64,000 nt of DNA from Desulfonema magnum (GCF_017377395.1 NZ_CP061800.1:7425001-7489000), one strand, 5' to 3'. Counted from the stretch's first letter, positions 32,151 to 42,100 are shown. Numbers and translations are program-made. The notes: generated by a model from the letters alone, not told the origin.

Positions 32151-32232
32151 CTCGATAATCAAATTTTGTTCTGTCATTCCTGCGAAAGCAGGAATGACAG
32201 GTCGGTTCGGATCAAAAAACCTGATTATCGAG
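32151..32232. mobile_element. Nested hairpin element with CATTCCTGCGAAAGCAGGAATG core
   Basis: Outer arms CTCGATAATCA (32151-32161) and TGATTATCGAG (32222-32232). The inner perfect 13-bp stem CTGTCATTCCTGC / GCAGGAATGACAG is closed by a GAAA tetraloop. The inner motif resembles a hairpin repeat found in many proteobacteria. MITE-like by form; no coding capacity. Confidence 0.6.
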
Positions 32233-32312
32233 TAACACATAAGACTTAACACACTTAACACCTGACACCTAACACCTAAACACTTTCACAGAATTACAGG
32301 AACAGCTTATTT

Positions 32313-34325
32313 ATGAACTTTTCAATAAAATTTTTTGGTATTTTTTCTTTATCTGTAAGGGGATTGAAAACCATAGCACTTTTTGTTCTGATCTTTCTGA
32401 TGCTGACATCTCAATTATCCTTGGCACAAAAATCCGGAAAATCTTCGGGGAAGTCAGAAGAAATGTATATTTCCTTAAATTTGACTGATGTTGATATTGG
32501 TGAATTCATCAGGCTTGTCAGTAAGGTGACGAAAAAGAACTTTATTATTGATGACCGGGTAAAGGGAAAAGTGACCATCATCTCTCCTGAAAAGAAAATT
32601 TCTGCAAAAGAACTTTACAAGGTTTTTGAATCTGTTTTGGAGGTTCATGGCTATGCCACGGTGGAAGCGGGTGAGGTGACAAAAATTGTTTCTTCGGGTG
32701 ATGCACGCTCAAAGAATATTGAAACCATGGTGGAAGAGACATGGCGATCCTCGGAAGATAAGCTCGTCACCCAGCTCATGCCGTTAAAATATGCGGAGAC
32801 TCGTGAAATCAGCCGGCTTTTTAAGCCGCTGGTTTCAAAGAACAGTAATATTCTGGCGTATGCCCCGACCAATACGCTGATCATAACGGATATTTACTCA
32901 AATATAAAGCGTCTGCTTAAAATCCTGAAAAAAATAGATGTTCCGGGTGTGGGGCAGGAAATTTCCGTCATTCCCCTTGAACATTCTGACGCTACAAAGC
33001 TGGTCAGACTTCTGACCACTGTTTTTCAGCAAAAAAGAACTAAGAAAAAAAGAACAACAGACACAATCAAATTTGTGGCTGATGAACGGACAAACACGAT
33101 TGTATCGCTTGCCAGCGAGGATGACACGCTGAGAATCAAGGATCTGATTGCCCGGCTGGATAAGGAGCTGCCTCGCGGCACAGAAAATATACGGGTATAT
33201 TATCTTGAATATGCCACTGCAGAAGATCTGGCAAAAGTTCTTCAGTCTCTGTCAACCAAACAGAAACGTACTTCTACGAAAAAAGGGAAAAAACAGGCCC
33301 CCATTGTTTCAGAGGCCACCAACATCACTGCTGACAAGGCCACGAACAGCCTTATCATCATGGCGGAAAAGGATGATTACATTGTTCTTGAAGAGGTCAT
33401 CAAGAAATTAGACATTCCCAGGGCAATGGTTTATATTGAATGCCTGATCATGGAAGTCAATGTGGATAAGGAATTTAATTTAGGGACAGAGTGGATGGCA
33501 ATGGGTGAGGCCAGTCACGACGGCACAGACGGCGGATTCGGTGGCGGATTCAGTGGCGGAGGCGACAGTCCGTACAGCAACATCAAGGGATTAGCTGTGG
33601 GTGCCGGAGGGATTGGCGTTTTGCCTTCGGGTTTTTCGCTGGGAATATTTAGTGAAGCCATTGAAATCGGAGGCGTTAAATTCCCCAACCTTTCAACAAT
33701 GATACAGGCATATAAAAAGGACAAAAATACCCATATCCTTTCAACACCCCAGCTTCTGACCACAGATAATGAGGAAGCGAGTATCACTGTGGGAAAAAAT
33801 GTCCCTTATCAGACAAAAACAGGAACCACCAGCACTTCCGAATCATATAACACTTATGAATACAAGGATGTTGCCATAACCTTAAAGGTTACGCCTCAGA
33901 TCAGCAGGGATCGGATGATTCGTCTCAAAATTGCCCAGGAGGTCAGCAAGCTCGACACCACCGCACAAAGCGGGGATGAACGTCCCACCACGTTAAAGCG
34001 TACCATTGATACGACTGTCATTGTCCAGGATAAGAATACCATAGCCCTCGGAGGTCTTATTGACGACAGTTTTTCCTTAACAGAATATAAAGTCCCTTGT
34101 CTTGGCGACATACCAGGACTCGGATGGCTTTTCAAATCCATATCAAAAGGGCGTGAGAAGACCAATCTTTTTGTTTTTCTGACACCTCATGTGATTGAAA
34201 ACCCTGCGGAAGCAGAAGAAATCTTTCTTAAAAAGAAAGAACACATTGACACGGTTGAGGAAGGCGGCATCAAGATGTACAATCAGCAAAATCTTGAGGA
34301 AGCTTTGCCAGAGCCTGTTGAATAA
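32313..34325 (+). CDS. gspD: T2SS outer-membrane secretin GspD
   Basis: Forms the outer-membrane channel. 670 residues: signal peptide (cleavage near LSLA-QKSG, about residue 39), N0 domain (ISLNLTDVDIGEFIRLVSKVT), N1-N3 domains, Gly-rich segment (GGFGGGFSGGG) and the secretin core with VPYQTKTGTT, DVAITLKVTPQIS and VPCLGDIPGLGWLFKS. ATG at 32313 has AGGAA upstream. No lipoprotein box. Confidence 0.96.
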   Translation: MNFSIKFFGIFSLSVRGLKTIALFVLIFLMLTSQLSLAQKSGKSSGKSEEMYISLNLTDVDIGEFIRLVSKVTKKNFIIDDRVKGKVTIISPEKKISAKELYKVFESVLEVHGYATVEAGEVTKIVSSGDARSKNIETMVEETWRSSEDKLVTQLMPLKYAETREISRLFKPLVSKNSNILAYAPTNTLIITDIYSNIKRLLKILKKIDVPGVGQEISVIPLEHSDATKLVRLLTTVFQQKRTKKKRTTDTIKFVADERTNTIVSLASEDDTLRIKDLIARLDKELPRGTENIRVYYLEYATAEDLAKVLQSLSTKQKRTSTKKGKKQAPIVSEATNITADKATNSLIIMAEKDDYIVLEEVIKKLDIPRAMVYIECLIMEVNVDKEFNLGTEWMAMGEASHDGTDGGFGGGFSGGGDSPYSNIKGLAVGAGGIGVLPSGFSLGIFSEAIEIGGVKFPNLSTMIQAYKKDKNTHILSTPQLLTTDNEEASITVGKNVPYQTKTGTTSTSESYNTYEYKDVAITLKVTPQISRDRMIRLKIAQEVSKLDTTAQSGDERPTTLKRTIDTTVIVQDKNTIALGGLIDDSFSLTEYKVPCLGDIPGLGWLFKSISKGREKTNLFVFLTPHVIENPAEAEEIFLKKKEHIDTVEEGGIKMYNQQNLEEALPEPVE

Positions 34326-35268
34326 AGAAGTTCAGAGTTTCGCCTTCAGGTGGCTTCCTCATATTTCTTAATTTTCAGATAGGCTCCCAGTGTCTTTGCA
34401 GCTATTTTTTTTGCCACGAAGACACGAAGGCACGAAGGTTCTCGAACTTTCTTTATGTTCCTCAGTGTCTTCAGGCTGTTTTTTTGCCACGAAGACACGA
34501 AGGCACGAAGGTTCTCGAACTTTCTTTATGTTCCTCAGTGTCTTCAGGCTGTTTTTTTGCCACGAAGACACGAAGGCACGAAGGTTCTCGAACTTTCTTT
34601 ATGTTCCTCAGTGTCTTCAGGCTGTTTTTTTGCCACGAAGACACGAAGGCACGAAGGTTCTCGAAGTTTCTTTATGTTCCTCAGTGTCTTCAGGCTGTTT
34701 TTTTGCCACGAAGACACGAAGGCACGAAGGTTCTCGAACTTTCTTTATGTTCCTCAGTGTCTTCAGGCTGTTTTTTTGCCACGAAGACACGAAGGCACGA
34801 AGGTTCTCGAACTTTCTTTATGTTCCTCAGTGTCTTCAGGCTGTTTTTTTGCCACGAAGACACGAAGGCACGAAGGTTCTCGAACTTTCTTTATGTTCCT
34901 CAGTGTCTTCAGGCTGTTTTTTTGCCACGAAGACACGAAGGCACGAAGGTTCTCGAAGTTTCTTTGTGTTACTTAGTGTCCAGGTGTCTTTGCGGCTATT
35001 TTTTTTGCCGTGAAGGACACGAAGACTCAGGGGGTTTCTTTGTGTTCCTTTGTGTCTTCGTGTCTTTGTGGCTAATTTTTTTTGCCGCGAGGACACTGGG
35101 AGCGTGTCTGAAAAGTAATTCCGAACACGGCCCGGTAAGTCGGAAAGGGGACAGGCTACGCATGTTCCTTGCTTTTCAAACAGGCTCTTATTAAGTGTCT
35201 GAAGACATGCAAACCGCCTAAAGGCGGAACTCCGAACTTTTTTTCAACCCAATGATCAATTATCAATT
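34326..35268. other. Repeat-filled gap between gspD and gspE
   Basis: About 940 bases that split the secretion operon. It holds the 73-bp minisatellite, decayed copies of its unit, and a CCGCCTAAAGGCGG-AACTCCGAAC hairpin (35213-35236) that shares its tail with the inverted repeat at 44705. No true gene is seen. Confidence 0.8.
34413..34996. repeat. 73-bp minisatellite, eight copies
   Basis: GCCACGAAGACACGAAGG begins at 34413, 34486, 34559, 34632, 34705, 34778, 34851 and 34924, an exact 73-base period. Copies are almost identical (a few CGAACT/CGAAGT changes). Each unit holds GAAGACAC and an inverted GTGTCTTC and can form a stem. Three long plus-strand frames across it are products of the period (73 is not a multiple of 3) and are not genes. 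Decayed copies continue to about 35095. Confidence 0.95.
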
Positions 35269-37023
35269 ATGAAAAAGCATCTTTCACAAATATTAAGAGA
35301 CAACGTCGGGATTTCAGAAGAAGACTATGAAGAAGTCCAAAGAATACGAATGGAAAAAGGGGGAAATACCGGCGAGATTCTCATCAAAAAAAAATTCCTT
35401 ACAGAAGCGCAATTGCTTGAAGCATTGAGCATCCAATATGATATCCCTTTCTGGCCCAAGCTTCCTCTGAATAATATTGGAACAGATATCACCCATAATG
35501 TGCCCATGCAGTTTCTTAAAAAATATTTCATGGTTCCTCTGGAGAGCAACAGTAAAAAAGAAACTGAGGAAACAGATGAAACTTACCAGGAGTCTGAGGT
35601 GTCAGATGTCTCCGGGGAACCGGGATATATCATTGCCATAAATGATCCGACCAACCTCCAGCCCCTTGATGATTTGGTAAGGATTATCGAAGCGAATAAT
35701 TTTCAAGTTGTTCTTTCAACCAAAGACACGATCCTTTCCGCCATAAACATATCTTATGACCTTAACAGAGGCTCTGCCGAACAACTGGTTCAGGATATGG
35801 AAATGGAGGAAAACGGCACCATGATCATCAGTGAAATCGAAGACACTGCGGATCTCATGGATGATACCAGTGATGCTCCCATTATCAAACTCGTGAATCA
35901 CATTATTTCACAGTCTGCAAAAGCCCGCGCCAGCGATATTCATATTGAGCCGTATCAGGACAGTTTCAATGTCCGATACCGTGTTGACGGTATTTTGTAT
36001 GATCTCCTCACGCCGCCGAAATGGATTCAGCCTGCCCTGACATCGCGAATAAAGGTCATGGCAAAAATGAACATTGCGGAAAAACGTCTTCCTCAGGATG
36101 GGCGTATCGAGGTCAAAATCGGGGATCAGGAAATTGATATTCGTGTTTCCACCATCCCTATTTCATTTGGCGAACGTGTGGTGATGAGACTTCTGAATAA
36201 GTCAACGTCACTTCTGACACTTTCGGATATTGGTCTGTCTTCCGAAACGCTTGACTTGCTTAAAGAACTTGTCACGTCCCCGAATGGAATTATCCTGGTG
36301 ACCGGTCCTACCGGAAGCGGCAAAACAACGACGCTGTATGCGGTTTTGTCCTCCATCAACAAACCGGATATTAACATTATCACCATTGAAGACCCTGTTG
36401 AATACCAGCTCAGAGGAATCAGTCAGATACAGGTGAATCCCAAAATAGACCTGACTTTTGCACGGGGGCTGAGATCCATCGTCAGGCAGGACCCGGATGT
36501 TGTGCTTGTGGGTGAAATCCGAGACCGTGAAACCGCAGAGATAGCAGTTCAGTCCGCGCTGACAGGGCATCTTGTTTTTTCCACGCTTCATACAAATGAT
36601 TCTGCAAGCGCAATTACCCGCCTTGTTGATATTGGGGTGGAACCTTTTTTAATTTCATCTTCGGTGATTGCTGTCGCGGCGCAAAGACTGGTCAGAGTAC
36701 TTTGTCCCCACTGCAAAGAACCTTATACTCCGGATGACATGGCTTTGAAAACCATCGGTATTACACCGGCTCAGATGAGAAACCACACCATCTATCGTAC
36801 CCGGGGTTGTCAGGAGTGTTTAAACACAGGCTACAAAGGGCGGATTGTCATTGTTGAAATCATGGTGATGGACGCTAATTTAAAAAGCCTCATCCTGAAG
36901 ACTTATGATTCAAACCGGATAAAAAACGAGGCAAACATGATCACCCTGCGTCAGGACGGGATCCATAAAATTTTAAGCGGGATCACAACCATCGAAGAAG
37001 TGCTTAGGGTTACGCAGCTTTAA
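35269..37023 (+). CDS. gspE: T2SS ATPase GspE
   Basis: Cytoplasmic hexameric ATPase that drives the pseudopilus. 584 residues: an N-terminal MshEN-type domain (about 1-170, split by an acidic insertion EETDETYQESEVSD), the middle domain and the ATPase core with Walker A GPTGSGKTTT, Asp box IITIEDPVEYQL, Walker B RSIVRQDPDVVLVGEIRD, His box HLVFSTLHTNDS and the zinc-binding CPHC...CQEC. ATG at 35269 follows repeat-like ATCAATTATCAATT without a ribosome site. Confidence 0.96.
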   Translation: MKKHLSQILRDNVGISEEDYEEVQRIRMEKGGNTGEILIKKKFLTEAQLLEALSIQYDIPFWPKLPLNNIGTDITHNVPMQFLKKYFMVPLESNSKKETEETDETYQESEVSDVSGEPGYIIAINDPTNLQPLDDLVRIIEANNFQVVLSTKDTILSAINISYDLNRGSAEQLVQDMEMEENGTMIISEIEDTADLMDDTSDAPIIKLVNHIISQSAKARASDIHIEPYQDSFNVRYRVDGILYDLLTPPKWIQPALTSRIKVMAKMNIAEKRLPQDGRIEVKIGDQEIDIRVSTIPISFGERVVMRLLNKSTSLLTLSDIGLSSETLDLLKELVTSPNGIILVTGPTGSGKTTTLYAVLSSINKPDINIITIEDPVEYQLRGISQIQVNPKIDLTFARGLRSIVRQDPDVVLVGEIRDRETAEIAVQSALTGHLVFSTLHTNDSASAITRLVDIGVEPFLISSSVIAVAAQRLVRVLCPHCKEPYTPDDMALKTIGITPAQMRNHTIYRTRGCQECLNTGYKGRIVIVEIMVMDANLKSLILKTYDSNRIKNEANMITLRQDGIHKILSGITTIEEVLRVTQL

Positions 37024-37044
37024 AGGCGAATTTATGATTGGTAT

Positions 37045-37100
37045 TTACTAAACACAAATCTCAAATCTCAAACCTCAAATCTCAAATCACAAGTAAATAA
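37045..37100. repeat. Heptamer array AAATCTC
   Basis: Units of AAATCTC/AAACCTC between gspE and the TPR gene; the array continues into the first codons of that gene (INLKSQIT). Confidence 0.8.
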
Positions 37101-37103
37101 CAA

Positions 37104-38087
37104 ATGATAAATCTCAAATCTCAAATCACCAAGCCCCTCGCCCCTCGCCTCATCCTCTTAATATTCTTTATTCTTTTCCTGCCCATTTCTCAGGCTTTTG
37201 CCGAAAATATCCTTGTAATAGATTCTGATAAGCAGTTCAATCTTGCAGAGCATTATTTTTCAACGGGCGAATACTTCAGGGCCATTGGCGAATATGAGCG
37301 GTTTGTATATTTTTTCCCGGAGGATGAAAGGGTTGAACTGGCAATGCACAAAATCGGCATGTCATATTTTGAGAGCAAGCAATTCAGAAAGGCTATAAAT
37401 GCTTTCACAGCAATCATAGACAAACCCAATGAATTTCAAGTTTCAAGTTTCAAGTTTCAAGTTTCAAGTTTCATCACCAAGGCGTATTTTATGATTAGCA
37501 AATGCCATGTAAAACTGAATGCCCCGGGGGCCGGGATTACCAATCTTCAAAATCTGATTGCCATAGCAGAGGACAGGGATGTGCGGGATGAAGTCCATTA
37601 CAGAATCGGATGGATATACCTTGAAACAGCGGCATGGGACAGGGCACGTTCATTTTTTGGAAAGATAAGCCCTGAAAATAAAGATAAATACCGGCTGAAA
37701 AAACTGTCTGCCGAGCTTGACAGGGAAAGTTCTATTCCTAAAAAGCTTCCCGGGCTGGCGGGATTTCTTTCAATCCTTCCGGGAGCGGGATATCTTTATT
37801 GCGGGAGATACCGGGATGCTGCAACCGCATTTTTGCTCAATGGCGCTCTGATGTATGCGGCGTATGAGTCTTTTGACAACGGCAATGAAGCCCTCGGAGG
37901 TCTCATTACCTTTGTCGGACTGGGGTTTTATACGGGCAGCATTTATGGTTCCATAAGCAGTGTTCACAAATATAACCGGACAAAAAACATGGGGTTCATC
38001 GAAAATTTGAAAAGAAACACAAAGATCGGGCTTTCAGGCGGATTAAAAAATGATGGTATTGCAGTCTCTTTTCAATATGCTTTTTAG
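37104..38087 (+). CDS. TPR-containing exported membrane protein with a heptamer insertion
   Basis: 327 residues, function not recognised. Signal peptide of about 33 residues (LILLIFFILFLPISQAFA), whose first ten residues are repeat-encoded. Then TPR-like helices (NLAEHYFSTGEYFRAIGEYERFV; AMHKIGMSYFESKQFRKAINAF; VHYRIGWIYLETAAWDRARSFF) and a C-terminal part with two or three hydrophobic segments (LPGLAGFLSILPGAGYLYCGRY). Between the second and third TPR units the frame reads FQVSSFKFQVSSF from five TTTCAAG heptamers. It follows gspE, so a link to secretion or envelope assembly is possible but unproven. Confidence 0.75.
   Translation: MINLKSQITKPLAPRLILLIFFILFLPISQAFAENILVIDSDKQFNLAEHYFSTGEYFRAIGEYERFVYFFPEDERVELAMHKIGMSYFESKQFRKAINAFTAIIDKPNEFQVSSFKFQVSSFITKAYFMISKCHVKLNAPGAGITNLQNLIAIAEDRDVRDEVHYRIGWIYLETAAWDRARSFFGKISPENKDKYRLKKLSAELDRESSIPKKLPGLAGFLSILPGAGYLYCGRYRDAATAFLLNGALMYAAYESFDNGNEALGGLITFVGLGFYTGSIYGSISSVHKYNRTKNMGFIENLKRNTKIGLSGGLKNDGIAVSFQYAF
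37434..37473 (+). repeat. In-frame TTTCAAG array inside the TPR gene
   Basis: Five exact TTTCAAG units plus a partial sixth, read as FQVSSFKFQVSSF. Insertion falls in a loop between TPR helices and keeps the frame. Confidence 0.9.
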
Positions 38088-38231
38088 GGTTCAACCAATC
38101 AATCGAAAAATTAGTACCTCGAAACGCCTTCCCCATCAACTTTGCCGCTCATGATTCATGGTCTTTGAAAAAGTCGGCAATATCTACCTGGATTGTTGCA
38201 GATACTCATTAACCATTAAAATTATTAGGAC

Positions 38232-38261
38232 TTGACCTGAATGTACCCTTTGTGGTACATT
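38232..38261 (+). promoter_or_regulatory. Promoter and palindromic operator of the HigBA-like pair
   Basis: TTGACC (38232-38237), 18-base spacer, TACATT (38256-38261). The palindrome ATGTACC-CTTTGT-GGTACAT (38241-38260) covers the spacer and -10, as expected for autoregulation by the HigA-like protein. The -10 ends six bases before the toxin ATG, so the message may be leaderless. Confidence 0.6.
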
Positions 38262-38267
38262 TAAAAT

Positions 38268-38627
38268 ATGAATACTGACCCAATTTTATCAGTTATATTT
38301 TTTAAAAGCTTATCAGGACGTGAGCCTGTAAGAGAATGGTTAAAAGAATTGGATAAGGATGAGAGAAAAATTATCGGTGAAGTGATAAAACTTGTTCAGT
38401 TCCGTTGGCCTCTGGGAATGCCTGTGGTCAGAAAAATTGATACTGGTCTATGGGAAGTTCGAATTCATCTGGATAAAAAAAATCATATAGCCAGAGTATT
38501 TTTTACTGTTCATGCACATGAAATGATATTACTTCACGGTTTCATTAAAAAATCTCAGAAGACCCCGTTAAAAGAGATAAATCTGGCTCGCAAACGGAAA
38601 ATTCAATATCTCAGAGAGGTAAAATAA
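38268..38627 (+). CDS. higB: HigB/Gp49-like (RelE superfamily) toxin
   Basis: 119 residues of the phage-derived Gp49-like/HigB toxin family (DUF891), a ribosome-dependent mRNA nuclease. Typical features: FFKSLSGREPVREWLKELD near the start, WPLGMPVVRKIDTGLWEVRIHL in the middle and FFTVHAHEMILLHGFIKKSQKTP near the end. No ribosome site precedes the ATG. Toxin-first order with the XRE antitoxin following by TAATG overlap is the HigBA arrangement. Confidence 0.88.
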   Translation: MNTDPILSVIFFKSLSGREPVREWLKELDKDERKIIGEVIKLVQFRWPLGMPVVRKIDTGLWEVRIHLDKKNHIARVFFTVHAHEMILLHGFIKKSQKTPLKEINLARKRKIQYLREVK

Positions 38628-38905
38628 TGAACAAACACAAAGGTGGCAGTTTTGACGCTTTTTTAGAAGAGGAAGGTATTCTTGAAGAGGTATCGGCAAA
38701 GGCTCATAAACGTTTAATCAGTTTACAATTATCTGATATCATGAAACAATCCGGAATTACAAAAGTTAATTTGGCAAAAAGACTGCAAACCAGCCGATCT
38801 CAGTTAGATCGTATTTTAGACCCTGAAAATACAACAATATCCTTAGAGTCTTTAGAACGTGTAGCTCACGCAGTGGGGAAAAAATTACACATAGAAATTG
38901 CATAA
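38627..38905 (+). CDS. higA: HigA-like XRE-family antitoxin
   Basis: 92 residues with a helix-turn-helix of the Cro/C1 type (IMKQSGITKVNLAKRLQTSRSQLDRILDP, about 35-65) and a short N-terminal part. Its ATG overlaps the toxin stop by one base (TAATG). It is expected to bind the HigB-like toxin and the palindrome upstream of the operon. Confidence 0.9.
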   Translation: MNKHKGGSFDAFLEEEGILEEVSAKAHKRLISLQLSDIMKQSGITKVNLAKRLQTSRSQLDRILDPENTTISLESLERVAHAVGKKLHIEIA

Positions 38906-38925
38906 CCGTGATGCTGCCCACAGTA

Positions 38926-38995
38926 AAAGTACAGGGAAAAAAGATAAGAAAAGGAAAAATGGCCTTCCTTTTCTTATCTTTTTTCCCTGTACTTT
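38926..38995. repeat. Perfect 29-base-arm palindrome
   Basis: Arms AAAGTACAGGGAAAAAAG... (38926-38954) and its exact inverse (38967-38995) around 12 bases. Followed by more T residues; may end the higBA message. A partial relative of one arm lies at 50169-50208. Confidence 0.85.
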
Positions 38996-39025
38996 TTTTC
39001 AGGACAACCTGACACACCTCAATAA

Positions 39026-39060
39026 AAAAGGGCGCGGAATATAAAATTCCCCGCCCTTTT
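39026..39060. terminator. Bidirectional terminator
   Basis: AAAAGGGCGCGGAAT and ATTCCCCGCCCTTTT (one mismatch) with A/T runs on both sides, between the convergent higA and large surface-protein genes. Confidence 0.85.
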
Positions 39061-39109
39061 CTTTTACTTACTCACGGCGTTAAAACCGCTTTGATGCGCT
39101 TATCATCGC

Positions 39110-42100
39110 TTACATATTTCTCCTAAGAAAAACACTTGCGATACCGCCAATTACCGTCATCAGCATAAGCATCAGCACAGAGGAACTTCCTGAGCCATTT
39201 GCAGCTGTGGTAATAAAACAGTTGTCATCTCCGTCATCTGATTTCTTCTTAAATTTTACAGAAATGGTTTGGTCCTTCATGACATTTTGCAATGTGTAAG
39301 TGCTATGAATGTAGTTACCTTCACTGTCGTTCACAGGCAAAATTTCATCTTCTGCTACTGATTCACCATCTACCAAAACATCTCCGATCTCATAACCATC
39401 AGCAGGTGTCAGAGTAAAGACACGGGCAAGCCCTTCATACACAGCAACTTCGCCAGAAGGATCTATGGTTCCGTTGCCTTCGACTGAAGCATTTACAATG
39501 TAAGTAACAGCTTCCGGAGAAGGCTTAAAGGTTGCAGCAATTGTATGATTGGCAACCACGTCTGTAAAGGTATAGACGGTTATGGCACCTTTGGATACAC
39601 CATCAACCTTAACATCTGCCACGGCATAACCATCGGCCGGTTTTATAACAAACTGCTGGCTGTCCCCTTCATTAACTGTCTGAACTTCCGAAGGTTCTAT
39701 GGTTCCGTTCAGTCCGAAAGAAGGTGTTATCATGTAAGTTTCCGGCGGAATCAGCTTAAAGCTTACACTGATTTCATGCGCTTCAGTAACATCATAGAAG
39801 GTATAGTCCGCTACTGCGCCTACAGAAACATTGTCCACCAGAACTTCATCCACCGCGTACCCGTCATCCGCACGCATAAAGAAAGTCTGATCTCCGTTTG
39901 CGTCCACAGGAACATAGCCGGAGGGGCTGATATTTCCATTCGCTCCTGAAGTGGCCACGATGTCATAAGTATCGACCAGAATCTTCTCAAAGGCTACAGA
40001 AATAGTACTGTCAGCATCCATAGATGAGAAAGTATAGCTCATCACTGCGCCTACAGATACGCCATTTACCAGAACATCAGCAACTCTGTATCCGTTGTCA
40101 GGTATCATTTCAAATGTCTGACTTGCATCCGCAACCACCAAAATTTCGCCTGACGGAGATATGCTTCCGTTTTCTCCTGATATCGTAGCTGTTATGATAT
40201 ATTCGGGTCCCGGCTCAATCGGTTCAAAAGTTACAGAGATATTATGATTCTGCATAACACCATAAAAAGTGTAACTGGTGATCTTGCCCTGGGATACTCC
40301 GTTAACCTCAACATCATCTACCGCATATCCATAATCAGCCTGCATTGTAAATGTCTGGTTCGTACCACCATACACATAGACATCGTCTGAGGGATAGATC
40401 GTTCCGTTCTCAAATGCGGTCGCTGTGATTATGTACTGGTCCTTCTGCTTGAAGGTTACATAGATGGTATGGTCAGCATCAACATCTGAGAAGGTGTAGC
40501 TGGAAACGGCTCCCACAGATACGCCATCAACTTTCACATCCTCCACAAGATAGCCGTCAAAAGGAGACATTGTAAAAGTCTTACTATTCCCCTCATCTAC
40601 AAGCGTCTTACCTGATGGCCAAATGCTACCGTTTGCCCCTGATGTAGCCTGTATTTCATACTGTACAGCTTCTTTAAAAGTGACCTCAATGGTATGACCA
40701 TCTTCGGTAACATTTTCAAAGGTATAAGTGGTAACTGCTTCTGCCAGAGGTTCTCCGTCAACGGTGACAACATCCACGACATATCCGGCATCAGGTGTTA
40801 TCGTAAAGACCTGATTCTCACCGGCAACGACATCAACATCACCTTCGGGAGAGATGCTACCGTTTTCTCCTGCTGCGGCCGTTATTGTATAAACAAGCCC
40901 AACCGGTCTGAAAGTCACGTTTATTGTCTGGTCTTTAATGATGTTCAGGAAAGTATAGCTTGTACCAGCTTCTGCCTGAACTTCCCCGTTTACTGTGACA
41001 ACATCCACTTCATACTCATCAGCAGGAATAAATGTAAACGTCTGATTTGCACCCTTATCCACAAGAACAGCACCTGAAGGATCAATTGTTCCGTTTTCCC
41101 CTGCTGTAGCTGTTATCGTGTATTTGTCAGGTTCAGCCAACTTAAAGGTGGCATTCAGGGCAATTTCACCTTCAGCAAAGGTGTAGGTATTACCAACCAG
41201 TTCTGCAACTTCTCCGTCAACGGTAACAACATCTACCACATATTCGGGATCAGGAATCAGAGTGGCTGTCCGTGTCAGGGTCTCATCTTCATTTACCGCA
41301 ACAGTTACGGTTACAATTCCATTTTCTTCTTCTGTAACGGTTATCGGAGAGTCCTGAAATTTTACATATATCATACAGCCGATAACACCGCCGCACGCAT
41401 TGCAGTCCGCACATTCATCAGACAGCTGATCACCATTGGCGCAAAGGGTGACACCGTCACTGCAAACAAGACCGCCCTCTTCCGCACAACAATCACTGCT
41501 GCATGAAATGTCTTCACAAGCTCCGGGCCACCAGCACGGGTCCAAAGCAGCGACTGATCTTGCTTCTGTACCTGGGTTAAAACACTCATCCAGCGAGTAA
41601 GTGGCAATTGAACCAAATGATTTGCCATTTATCATAACATCGCCGACTTCATATCCGGAGTGAGAATCGATTATGATCAGATCATCCCGAACCAGTATTC
41701 TGCCTCCGTCAATGGGTTCCCATGCGCCTACTTTCTCAAAAACTGCCACGATTTCATAGTTTTCAGTGACGTTTTCAAAGGTGTAGGAAGCCTGAGGTCC
41801 TTTGGAGTCTCCATTTACGGTCACATCTTTCAGAATATATCCGTTGTCAGCTTTTATGGCAAATGTCAGGGTTCCGCCAATAGCGACGCTGACGGTTCCT
41901 GACGGTTCTATGGTTCCGCCTGTTTCCGCTGTAGCGGTTATTGTATGAATATTAGTTAAAGGCTTAAAGGTTACATGAATTTCACCATCAGCGGTGACAT
42001 TTTCAAACTCATATTTTGTCAGCGCACCTTTGGATTCACCGTTCACCTTTACTTCTGCCACGGTATATTCGCCATCAGGCACCATCTCAAAGAGCTGATT

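Noticed and set aside
34413-34996. Possible CRISPR array
   Set aside because: Units are contiguous identical 73-mers with no unique spacers, and no cas genes are near.
34390-35194. Three long overlapping plus-strand frames (207, 173 and 236 codons) reading repeated LFFCHEDTKARRF-like peptides
   Set aside because: They are translations of the 73-bp minisatellite in three frames; the period not being divisible by 3 makes each frame repeat. No ribosome site or homologue-like composition.
41371-41628. 85-codon minus-strand frame over the Cys-rich insert
   Set aside because: Alternate frame of the giant surface protein; no independent ribosome site.
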